Positions 6,041-12,461 of a stretch of 12,461 nucleotides of DNA are shown in pieces (position 1 is the first letter of the stretch; each line of letters starts with the position of its first letter). The notes beneath the pieces were generated by a model. It was given only the letters and a program-made list of their open reading frames with translations, was not told the origin of the DNA and ran no database searches. A program made the position numbers and the translations under genes. The stretch is taken from contig CALLKH010000034.1 of the NCBI GenBank assembly GCA_938008425.1, forward strand, positions 1 through 12,461, given 5' to 3'. The stretch comes from an uncultured Planctomycetaceae bacterium. Its GTDB lineage: Bacteria > Planctomycetota > Phycisphaerae > UBA1845 > UTPLA1.

Positions 6041-6748
6041 TCATGCGCTCTCGTTGTGCTCGAATCGTGCGAGTGGGCAGCCCTCGCACTTCGGCTTCGG
6101 CCCGCAATGCCGCTTTCCCACCTCGACGATCAGGGCGTGATACTCATTGAAGAGCGATTGCTCCGGCGGCAGGCTCGACTCGAATAACGACTTCAGCTGT
6201 TCATAATCATGATCGCGTGCGATAAGGCCATGGCGTCGCGCCATGCGCCCGGTGTACGCATCGACAACAAACGTCGGCCGGCCCAGCGCGTAGAGAAGAA
6301 TGGAGTCCGCCGTTTCAGGGCCGATGCCGTTCACCGAAAGCAATTCATCGCGCAACTGACTCGTCGAAACCTGAGCGGCGTTCTCCAGGTCTTCGTCGTA
6401 ATGGGTCCAAAGCCAGCGAACAAAATTCATTAGCCGCTTCGCCTTGAGGTTGTGATAGCCGGCCGACCTGATCAGCGGCGCTAGATCGGACTCCGTGACT
6501 GTTCGAAGTTTCTTCCAGTCGATCAGCCGATGGTTCTTCAACGAGTCAATCGCCTTCTCGACATTCTTCCAGTTCGTATTCTGGGTCAGGATCGCGCCGA
6601 TGACGATTTCCGTCGCCGATTCGCCGGGCCACCAGTGGCGCGGACCGTAGGTTCGATAGAGGGCGTCAAAGATTCGGCGGACGCGCAGCCGCACGGCACG
6701 AGAGGCAATCGGATCTTCGCCACGAGATGTACGGTTGCGTGGATTCAT
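6041..6748 (-). CDS. HhH-GPD DNA glycosylase of the endonuclease III / MagIII type
   Basis: This 235-residue base-excision repair enzyme would flip out and remove damaged bases. The region AILTQNTNWKNVEKA (52-66) is typical of endonuclease III relatives. The helix-hairpin-helix is VNGIGPETAD (139-148). The catalytic Asp is Asp163, correctly 18 residues after position 145. Position 145, the lyase Lys of endonuclease III (Lys120 in E. coli), is Glu here, so a monofunctional glycosylase is predicted, as in MagIII-type 3-methyladenine glycosylases. The C-terminal cluster motif keeps Cys215, Cys221 and Cys224, but the fourth position is Glu230, so an iron-sulfur cluster is doubtful. ATG 6748 is chosen because an upstream ATG at 6943 would add 65 low-complexity residues and overlap the divergent gene at 6830. 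No clear ribosome binding site is seen. The exact substrate is unknown. Confidence 0.85.
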   Translation of the reverse strand: MNPRNRTSRGEDPIASRAVRLRVRRIFDALYRTYGPRHWWPGESATEIVIGAILTQNTNWKNVEKAIDSLKNHRLIDWKKLRTVTESDLAPLIRSAGYHNLKAKRLMNFVRWLWTHYDEDLENAAQVSTSQLRDELLSVNGIGPETADSILLYALGRPTFVVDAYTGRMARRHGLIARDHDYEQLKSLFESSLPPEQSLFNEYHALIVEVGKRHCGPKPKCEGCPLARFEHNESA

Positions 6749-6770
6749 GGAAGGCGATAAGAATCTAGTC

Positions 6771-6810
6771 GGATTGAGCCAATCCTGAAAGGCGGCGCGA
6801 GCGACGTCGC
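6771..6810. promoter_or_regulatory. palindromes in the divergent 81-bp promoter region
   Basis: Two perfect palindromic sequences lie between the divergent glycosylase and protease genes. One is GGATTG-agc-CAATCC (6771-6785); the other is GCGACGTCGC (6801-6810). Each could be a site for a dimeric regulator acting on one or both genes. No good -35/-10 pair is visible for either direction, so this is suggestive only. Confidence 0.35.
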
Positions 6811-6829
6811 CGGGGCCAGATGGATCGAA

Positions 6830-7630
6830 ATGCCCAGACTTCGCAAACGTCAGAAGGCGCCCAGGACCCAGACTCGCCGGAAGCGCCGCACCAAGGCGCC
6901 GCTTTCCGACGCCTACCGGGACGTCACCCATCGCCCGCTTCAATGCCTCGTATTTCTCCTTCCGATGGTCATCGCCTATGAAGTCGGGATGGCGCTGACG
7001 TTTGGGGATCGGGTTCGCGGTGAAGGCCCGACGCTGGCGGCGGAGCAGCTGTTTTACTGGTTCTTCGGTCTGTTCGGCGGCACCGGCGTGTTTCTGCCGG
7101 GTGCGCTGCTGATCGCAGTGCTACTGGGTTGGCACATCGCAAGTCGCAATCCGTGGAAGGTGCAGTTGCCGCCCCTCGCCGGCATGGCCGGCGAGAGCGT
7201 GCTCTGGGCGATTCCGCTCCTGTTTCTGCATGGTCGCCTGGTTTCCCTTCAGGCGACGGGCCAGATGGTTCCCGTCGTGCTCCCCGAAGGACCGCCGCGC
7301 GCGATCCAGGAATTGCTGCTCAGCGTCGGCGCCGGAATCTACGAGGAGTTGCTCTTCAGGCTGATTATCATCGGCCTCTTGAATCTTCTACTGGTGGACA
7401 TCTGTGGCATGAAGCAGGTTGCCGGCGTTGCGGCGGCCGTCATCGTGTCGTCGCTGCTCTTTGCGCTGCATCACTATCCGCCGATCGGTAACGACGTGTG
7501 GTCCGCGAGTGAATTCGCTTTTCGCGCGGCGGCGGGGGCCTACCTTGCCGCGGTCTTTGTCTTGCGCGGATTCGGATTGGCCGTGGGATGCCACACGATG
7601 TATGACGTCTTCGCATTTCTGGCGAGTTAA
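6830..7630 (+). CDS. CPBP-family intramembrane metalloprotease
   Basis: This 266-residue polytopic membrane protein carries all three motifs of the CPBP (CAAX protease and bacteriocin-processing, Abi/Rce1) family. They are EELLFR with Glu172, Glu173 and Arg177; FALHH with Phe211 and His215; and HTMYD with His255 and Asp259. These residues form the zinc-dependent catalytic site in the membrane. The N-terminal 25 residues are extremely basic (Arg/Lys-rich) and should stay in the cytoplasm. Hydrophobic spans begin near residues 36, 87, 122 and 164 and continue to the end. The ATG at 6830 has a weak GGA six bases upstream; an ATG at 6820 is in another frame. Bacterial members act in prenyl-protein-like cleavage, bacteriocin immunity or signalling; the target here cannot be told. 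The gene ends convergent with the kinase-like gene. Confidence 0.88.
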   Translation: MPRLRKRQKAPRTQTRRKRRTKAPLSDAYRDVTHRPLQCLVFLLPMVIAYEVGMALTFGDRVRGEGPTLAAEQLFYWFFGLFGGTGVFLPGALLIAVLLGWHIASRNPWKVQLPPLAGMAGESVLWAIPLLFLHGRLVSLQATGQMVPVVLPEGPPRAIQELLLSVGAGIYEELLFRLIIIGLLNLLLVDICGMKQVAGVAAAVIVSSLLFALHHYPPIGNDVWSASEFAFRAAAGAYLAAVFVLRGFGLAVGCHTMYDVFAFLAS

Positions 7631-7745
7631 CGGCCCGGCCGATGGGATTCCGCGCGCGATCACATCTATGGCTGCGCGGGCGAAGGCCGTCACGAGACGA
7701 TGGGTCTTGAATTCTGAAATGTGAAGAGGCTTGATCGGCGCTCGG

Positions 7746-10244
7746 TCATCCGTCGCTCGGCCGGCTGGCGGCCTGCCGGGCCCGCCGAAGCTTGGTCTTG
7801 GCAAGATCGTCGGCGGGGGCGATCAGGTCGGGAATCGCCTTTTCGTACAGCCGTATCGCCTCGGCGGAGTTGCCGGCCTCGAGTTCCCGATCGGCGTTGG
7901 CGACCAGTTGAGCGGCATCAAATGCGGTTGCAAGACCGGTCAGCTTGGCGCGAGCCTGCCGGTTGAGAGGATGCTTCCAAAGCGCTGATTCCAGCTTGTT
8001 CTTGGCCTGAATGAGATCGCCGGACCGGATGAGCTCCCGGGCCTCGGTGTAGAGTCGCATCGACGAGGCGACGCGCAGTTTCTGTTCGACGTCGTCGTTG
8101 GGATCGATCGCGTTTGCAGACTGGTAAGCGCTCTCGGCTGCCATGAAGTCGCGCTCACGCATGGCCTTGTCGCCGCGAATCATCCAATCGTATCGGGTTT
8201 TCGCATCGGCGATGTCCTGACGAAGCTGCCGCGTCGCGGTGGTGACGCGAATCGTCTGGGCATCGCGGCAGGCGAGCATGGCGGACTCAAAATCGTTTTC
8301 CCCCAGGGCCTTCCGCGCGCGTTCAAGGGCGGCCGCGTAGTCGCGATCGTCCTTCTCCTGCTGGATTTTGTCTTTCAGCGTCTTGGGATCCAGCCCGGCC
8401 AGCCTGGCATTTTCTTCGAAGGGTTCGACTCTCATCTCCGCGTCGACGAATCGACCGGCCTCGGCGGCGGCTACGCCTTCCGAGCCCAGTTTGAGGGCCG
8501 ACTCTTTGGCCTCGAATCGGGTGCGAAGGAGCTGTAGCGCCGCGGTATCGGCCCCGCGCTTCCCGGCTTCGTCCAATTCCGCCTTGACGATATCGAACTG
8601 ATTTCGCGCGAGGGCCTTTTGCGCTCGAATGAGCCCCAAATGGGTCTCGGCGTCCCTCACTTCCGTGGGATACTTTTGGGCGTCCGTAGCCGTCACCGAC
8701 GCCTCAAGGAACTTCGCCTCAGCCTTCGCGAAGTCCTCATCGAGCAGTGCCTGCCGGCCGTCACGCAAGAGCGACTGGAGGGCCAACTGCTGCGTTGGTC
8801 GATAAACCTGTGTCCAGAAGTAATTTCCACCCAGCCATGCCGACGCCAGTAACAACAGCGCGGAAGCGACCGGGATCATCCACTGCCGACGACGTCGCGG
8901 TGGCTCCTCGACCGGATCCGGTGAGGGAATCGTCTTTGGTGCAGACTCCACGCGGACCTTCTTGATCGATGTGACGCGGCGGGGCGTCGCCGGCCTTTGG
9001 ACTTCATCGGTTCGCGGCGGGGCACTGAGAATCGCGGCGGGCTGTCGATGCACGGTTCGGGCGGCCGCGGGTGTGGATTTGCGTACGGGCCTCGGCGGTT
9101 CGAGACGCCGAGGGTGTTCGCCCGCGCTGACGCTTTGGGTGGTGGTGGAATTCTCGGCCTTGACGAGTCCGAGCAGCGATTGGGGCTGTCGGCCGTCGAT
9201 CGGCGCCGCGGTGCTCGTCGTTCCGAGCAGTCTGGGGCCTGAATCGACCAGTTGCGGAGCGGCCGCGCCGGAAATCGCCGGGGCGACGTTGGCCCGCGCG
9301 TTATTAAACTTGCGAATGATGTCCTGAAGCACTTCGTCCATGGTGGCGAATCGTTCGTCGACATCCTTCGTGGTCATTCTGTGCAGAATGGCGGCCAGCG
9401 CCGGCGGCACCGACGGATTGAGCACCGTGGCATTCGGCAGCATCAGGCTGAGATCCGTGTGCCATGCCCGCCAGAAATCGGCGGCAGTCGGCCAGCTTCT
9501 CGATGAGGCCGCGAAATGAGAATGCAGCGCCCGGCGTCCCACGGTCACCTCGTAGATCGTGAAGCCGAGGGAGTAGATGTCCACGCGATCGTCATGCGGC
9601 ATGCCCAGTTGAAGCTCGGGTGCGGCGTACTTGGAGGTCATGACCGGCGGAGGCGTGTGATCGCCTTCGTGGGTGGCGCTCGAAAAGTTTGCGATTCGAA
9701 CCTGGCCGTTGGGGCACAGCAGAAGATTGGCCGGCTGCATGTCGCGGTGAACGATTTTTCTTGAGTGCAACGCCCGAAGCCCGAGCCCGGCATACTTGAG
9801 AATTCGCAGCGCATCGGCGAGTCCCACCTGCCGTTTGGAGATGAGCACATCGAGCCAGTCGCCGGGGGTGAACTCCTCGACAATGAATAGACCCTGTTCG
9901 TCGCCGATCAGTTCATGAATACCGATAACGTTTCTTGCGTCCTTCGGCACGCGGGCCAGGAGCTGTGCTTCGCGCCGGAAGTCGCCGCAGGCAAGGGGGT
10001 CGTCGAGGAGCCCCGGATTCATCTGCTTGATCACCACCAGGCGATCGAGCATCGAATCCCGGGCCTTGTAAACGATGGCGTGGTGAAGCGTTCGGACGCG
10101 GTCCAGAATTCGGTATTTGCCGAGACCGCTGCCGAAGGGAATTCCGCGCGTGCCTGTGAGCTGGCTTTGCGGAGAAACCGGAACCTGCTCACGATGACCC
10201 TCGTGTGAGATCTCGGCCTTCTTTTCGTTCCAGAATTCCGACAT
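7746..10244 (-). CDS. membrane-anchored Ser/Thr kinase homologue, probable pseudokinase, with TPR-like repeats
   Basis: The 832 residues have a Hanks-type kinase fold at about 44-310, a Pro/Ser/Arg-rich linker (about 320-453), one membrane span (455-477) and a helical repeat region (about 488-832). The ATP-binding Lys73 (VVIKQM), helix-C Glu92, the HRD catalytic loop (His166-Arg-Asp168, Asn173) and an APE motif (208-210) are present. The glycine-rich loop is gone (RTLHHAIVYK, 51-60), and the metal-binding DFG is Asn186-Phe-Ser. Weak or no kinase activity is therefore likely. The C-terminal part holds about seven TPR-like helix pairs with repeated Gly/Asn-Asp-Phe followed by Ala, and should lie outside the membrane. 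Such proteins may sense or scaffold. No partner gene adjoins it: the flanking genes are convergent or divergent. No strong ribosome binding site is seen before ATG 10244. Confidence 0.9.
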   Translation of the reverse strand: MSEFWNEKKAEISHEGHREQVPVSPQSQLTGTRGIPFGSGLGKYRILDRVRTLHHAIVYKARDSMLDRLVVIKQMNPGLLDDPLACGDFRREAQLLARVPKDARNVIGIHELIGDEQGLFIVEEFTPGDWLDVLISKRQVGLADALRILKYAGLGLRALHSRKIVHRDMQPANLLLCPNGQVRIANFSSATHEGDHTPPPVMTSKYAAPELQLGMPHDDRVDIYSLGFTIYEVTVGRRALHSHFAASSRSWPTAADFWRAWHTDLSLMLPNATVLNPSVPPALAAILHRMTTKDVDERFATMDEVLQDIIRKFNNARANVAPAISGAAAPQLVDSGPRLLGTTSTAAPIDGRQPQSLLGLVKAENSTTTQSVSAGEHPRRLEPPRPVRKSTPAAARTVHRQPAAILSAPPRTDEVQRPATPRRVTSIKKVRVESAPKTIPSPDPVEEPPRRRRQWMIPVASALLLLASAWLGGNYFWTQVYRPTQQLALQSLLRDGRQALLDEDFAKAEAKFLEASVTATDAQKYPTEVRDAETHLGLIRAQKALARNQFDIVKAELDEAGKRGADTAALQLLRTRFEAKESALKLGSEGVAAAEAGRFVDAEMRVEPFEENARLAGLDPKTLKDKIQQEKDDRDYAAALERARKALGENDFESAMLACRDAQTIRVTTATRQLRQDIADAKTRYDWMIRGDKAMRERDFMAAESAYQSANAIDPNDDVEQKLRVASSMRLYTEARELIRSGDLIQAKNKLESALWKHPLNRQARAKLTGLATAFDAAQLVANADRELEAGNSAEAIRLYEKAIPDLIAPADDLAKTKLRRARQAASRPSDG

Positions 10245-10294
10245 AGACGCTGATCGGAACGTTAATCACGTCCCGTCCCCCAATTGTGTCACCA

Positions 10295-10360
10295 GGCGAT
10301 TCGACCCTTGGATCGCCCGGGAGCCGGTTCAGCGGACGGCACACAGGCCGGGCGCTGAAC
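10295..10360. repeat. two inverted repeats upstream of the kinase and efflux genes
   Basis: The 307-base gap between the divergent kinase and efflux genes (10245-10551) contains several symmetrical elements. GGCGAT (10295-10300) pairs with ATCGCC (10312-10317), and the arms extend to nine bases each with one mismatch. GTTCAGCG (10327-10334) pairs with CGCTGAAC (10353-10360) across 18 bases. They may be regulator sites or RNA hairpins; no T-run follows, so they are not terminators. No gene is seen in this gap. Confidence 0.4.
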
Positions 10361-10387
10361 GCACTGCTAGAATCAAACTTCGTAAGG

Positions 10388-10403
10388 GCTTAGGCGCCTA
10401 AGC
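10388..10403. promoter_or_regulatory. perfect 16-bp palindrome, candidate operator
   Basis: GCTTAGGCGCCTAAGC is an uninterrupted 8+8 palindrome in the divergent region between the kinase-like gene and the efflux operon. It lies about 50 bases upstream of the likely efflux -35. It has the size and symmetry of a binding site for a dimeric repressor or activator of the kind that often controls RND efflux genes. No regulator gene is in the window. Confidence 0.45.
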
Positions 10404-10455
10404 GCTGCGGCGAGGAAATCCCCATTTACCCTTGGAACATTGTACGCCGCCTGCG

Positions 10456-10486
10456 TTGCCGGAGTCCAGCATACCCGTGGCATAAT
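10456..10486 (+). promoter_or_regulatory. candidate promoter of the RND efflux operon
   Basis: TTGCCG (10456-10461) and CATAAT (10481-10486) are separated by 19 bases. The -10 matches consensus at five of six positions and the -35 at four of six. The start of transcription would be near 10493, leaving a leader of about 60 bases. The spacing is slightly long, so control by a regulator is possible. Confidence 0.4.
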
Positions 10487-10551
10487 GACGCAAGTCAGGC
10501 CGTGATAACCGCGTTGAGGAATCGCTTTATCAGCCCTAACATACACCCATC

Positions 10552-11868
10552 ATGAAATTGACTGTCCCACATGTACTCAGTTTGACACTCCGCGCTGCCG
10601 TCCCGTTGGCCCTCATTATCGCACTCGGACGCCCGTCTGCCCATGGGGTATTCGCCCAAGGCTACGGCGGTCCTGCCCGGGTGGAGGTGGCGCCGGCCGA
10701 AGAACGATGGGTTGCGCCGACCATCCAACTCGTCGGATCGATTATGCCGCAGCGGCGATCATTGATCGCGTCCGAAGTAGAGGGCCTCGTCGAGCAGCTT
10801 CCTGTGGAGGTGGGCGATTCGGTCAGGAAGGGCGACCTTCTCTGCAAGTTTCGCAACGTGCCGCAGCGATTCGCACGTGACGAGGCTGCCGCCCGGGTCG
10901 CCGAACTGGCCGCCGCGACGGAGGTCGTCAAAGCCGATCTGAAGCGATGGGAATACGAGCACGAGCGCACTACGCGCCTGCTCGGGATGGGGCAGGGCGC
11001 AGAAAAGGAATCCATCGACGCGACGGCCAGTTACGAATCCGGCAAGGCTCGCTTGGTTCAGGCTGAGGCGTCGCTCCGTGCCGCCGAGGCGGTGCTCGCA
11101 CGGCTCGAGGATGAACTGGAGCGAACCGAAGTTCGTGCTCCTTTCGACGGGCATGTCGTGTCGAAGATGACGGAGGTCGGTTCGTGGATTGACAAGGGTG
11201 GGCCCGTCGTCGAATTGATCGATCTGACGACCGCCCGAATTCGTCTCAACGTTCCGGAGTCCTGCATTGCATACAACGCAGTCGGCACGGAGTCGGTCGT
11301 TTCAGTTGACGCGCTGGCCCGGGAGTTTTCCGGGCGCGTGGCGCGCACGGTGCCGGACGGCGACCTCCAGGCTCGAACGTTTCCGGTGGACGTGGACATC
11401 CCCAACGAGGACGCCGTCCTCAAGGCTGGAATGTTTGCGCGAGGCAGCGTTCCCTCCGGGCCGGCCGATCAGCACATCGTCGTGCCAAAAAACGCCATCG
11501 TCACACGCGGACCGTTCAGTTACCTCTTCGTCGTTAGAATGAATGCCGAGGGAAATCAGGCGGAGATGATCAAGGTCAGGATTGTTTCTGAATTGCTCGA
11601 CTCCGTGGCGGTTGATACCGAGGGTCTGGCCCCCGGCGACAGCGTGGTCGTTCGCGGCAATGAGGGCATGTTCGGTCCCGGCCCGGTCATTATCATGTCA
11701 TCGGAGGTGACGTCCCAGGGCCAGGACACGAAGCGAAATGCCGGCGCGACGAGCCGGCCCGCGCTGGAATCGCCGCTGGCTGCGCCGACACCTTCCGACG
11801 CCCCTTCGTCTCGTTTGAGCACGCCCTCTGAAGGCGGCGAGCCTTCCGTCAAGAAAGTCCAAGGCTGA
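10552..11868 (+). CDS. RND efflux periplasmic adaptor (membrane fusion protein)
   Basis: This 438-residue adaptor of the AcrA/HlyD family would link an inner-membrane RND pump to an outer-membrane channel. A signal sequence covers about residues 1-36 (hydrophobic 15-26, ending Phe-Ala-Gln). The split lipoyl domain lies at 70-100 (VEGLVEQLPVEVGDSVRKGD) and 195-222 (RAPFDGHVVS). The helical hairpin between them (104-192) is Ala/Glu/Arg-rich. The beta-barrel is at about 228-300, and the membrane-proximal domain at about 303-380 (VVPKNAIVTRG). Residues 384-438 form a Ser/Pro/Ala-rich tail that is unusual for the family. No clear ribosome binding site precedes the ATG; a GAGGA lies about 33 bases upstream, too far to serve. 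The pump gene starts three bases after the stop, so the pair is translationally linked. Substrate cannot be predicted. Confidence 0.9.
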   Translation: MKLTVPHVLSLTLRAAVPLALIIALGRPSAHGVFAQGYGGPARVEVAPAEERWVAPTIQLVGSIMPQRRSLIASEVEGLVEQLPVEVGDSVRKGDLLCKFRNVPQRFARDEAAARVAELAAATEVVKADLKRWEYEHERTTRLLGMGQGAEKESIDATASYESGKARLVQAEASLRAAEAVLARLEDELERTEVRAPFDGHVVSKMTEVGSWIDKGGPVVELIDLTTARIRLNVPESCIAYNAVGTESVVSVDALAREFSGRVARTVPDGDLQARTFPVDVDIPNEDAVLKAGMFARGSVPSGPADQHIVVPKNAIVTRGPFSYLFVVRMNAEGNQAEMIKVRIVSELLDSVAVDTEGLAPGDSVVVRGNEGMFGPGPVIIMSSEVTSQGQDTKRNAGATSRPALESPLAAPTPSDAPSSRLSTPSEGGEPSVKKVQG

Positions 11869-11871
11869 TCC

Positions 11872-12461
11872 ATGCGGCTTGTTGATCACTTTATTCAGAA
11901 CCCGGTCAAGGTGGCCGTCGGTGTGATCCTTCTGGTTCTATTCGGAACCCTGACGATCATTCCGCCGTCGATCGCGCCTTCGCCGCTTCGCGCCCCGGTC
12001 CAGCTGACGCCGAACACCGATGAGCCCATCGTGACGGTGTCGACGACATGGGAGGGCGCCGCGCCGGAGGAGGTCGAGCGTGAAATCCTCGAAAAGCAGG
12101 AGGACATGCTGAAGGCCGTTAACAACTTGAAGAAAATGACGGGCACCGCCACGCAGGGCGCCGCGTCGATCGAGTTGGAATTCGAGGTCGGCACCAACCA
12201 GGATGTCGCGAAGCAGGACGTGTCAGACGCGCTGCGCCAGGTGAAGTACCAGATTCCGCAGAACGAATTCGACAATCCAACGGTCAAGAGCGGCCGCGAG
12301 TTCGGCGAGGAGGCGATCGCGTGGATGATCCTGTCCAGTGATCGTGAGGACCTCTACGTTCCCGATCTGTACACCTTCGTCTGGGAGTATGTGAAGCCGT
12401 TTCTTGTGCGAGTCGATGGCATCTCGTCGGTGTCCGTATTTGGCGGACGCGAGCGCGAGAT
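11872..12461 (+). CDS. RND efflux transporter, N-terminal part (cut by window edge)
   Basis: The first 196 residues of an AcrB-like proton-driven pump are present; family members are usually a little over 1,000 residues. The first membrane helix covers about residues 12-30. The porter region follows: TTWEGAAPEEVEREI (58-72), IELEFEVGTNQDVAKQDV (100-117) and VDGISSVSVFGGRERE (181-196) match conserved stretches of the HAE1/AcrB family. Residues 33-48, just after the first helix, are Pro-rich and unlike the usual short loop before the porter domain. An AAGG at the end of the upstream gene lies seven bases before the ATG and can serve as ribosome binding site, so translation is coupled to the adaptor gene. 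Substrate is unknown. An outer-membrane channel gene may lie beyond the window. Confidence 0.9.
   Translation, partial: MRLVDHFIQNPVKVAVGVILLVLFGTLTIIPPSIAPSPLRAPVQLTPNTDEPIVTVSTTWEGAAPEEVEREILEKQEDMLKAVNNLKKMTGTATQGAASIELEFEVGTNQDVAKQDVSDALRQVKYQIPQNEFDNPTVKSGREFGEEAIAWMILSSDREDLYVPDLYTFVWEYVKPFLVRVDGISSVSVFGGRERE

Noticed and set aside
6749..6943. Upstream ATG at 6943 giving a 300-residue glycosylase
   Set aside because: The added 65 residues are low-complexity, show no family similarity, and overlap the start of the divergent protease gene by 114 bases.
7631..7745. Terminator between the convergent protease and kinase-like genes
   Set aside because: Only imperfect GC-rich complementarity is seen, with no T-run in either direction.

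Overview
This GC-rich 12.5 kb window looks like bacterial chromosome, most likely from the phylum Planctomycetota. That placement is an inference. It rests on a membrane protein ending in a CxxC-x11-CxxC zinc ribbon, a large membrane-anchored Ser/Thr kinase homologue with a TPR-like C-terminal half, and the general gene style. There are no rRNA, tRNA, transposase or CRISPR sequences.

Layout from left to right. Positions 1-101 hold the 3' end of an unidentified + strand gene, followed by a rho-independent terminator (171-205) and two 45-bp REP-like hairpin repeats (276-363). A long minus-strand block follows: a zinc-ribbon membrane protein (368-898), a YgfK-type iron-sulfur oxidoreductase (909-2960), three tandem genes for related tiny hydrophobic proteins (3113-3253, 3380-3517, 3758-3919), and histidine ammonia-lyase hutH (4035-5585). 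Divergent from hutH is a 45-residue single-span membrane protein (5814-5951), whose leader carries a strong intrinsic terminator. Next come a minus-strand HhH-GPD DNA glycosylase (6041-6748) and, divergent from it, a CPBP-family intramembrane protease homologue (6830-7630). A large kinase-like gene (7746-10244, minus) follows. The window ends with a two-gene RND efflux operon on the + strand: a membrane fusion protein (10552-11868) and a transporter cut by the window edge (11872 onward).

The most unusual content is the set of three small genes between hutH and the ygfK-like gene. They encode 46, 45 and 53 residues and are easily missed by gene callers. Their proteins share the pattern C-x9-PQ-x7-G-x6/10-P-x9-FGC, with one cysteine near each end. 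They contain no lysine and only one arginine among them. Two have excellent ribosome binding sites, and the first copy has a perfect TATAAT box just upstream. I recognise no described family with this pattern.

Several other proteins depart from their families. The YgfK-like protein lacks the central FAD/NAD(P)H domain of YgfK. The kinase has lost its glycine loop and the DFG aspartate, so it is probably a pseudokinase. The glycosylase has Glu in place of the lyase Lys and only three of the four cluster cysteines. HutH has Leu in place of a usually conserved Asn. No complete pathway is visible: hutH has no other hut genes beside it, and the efflux operon is incomplete.
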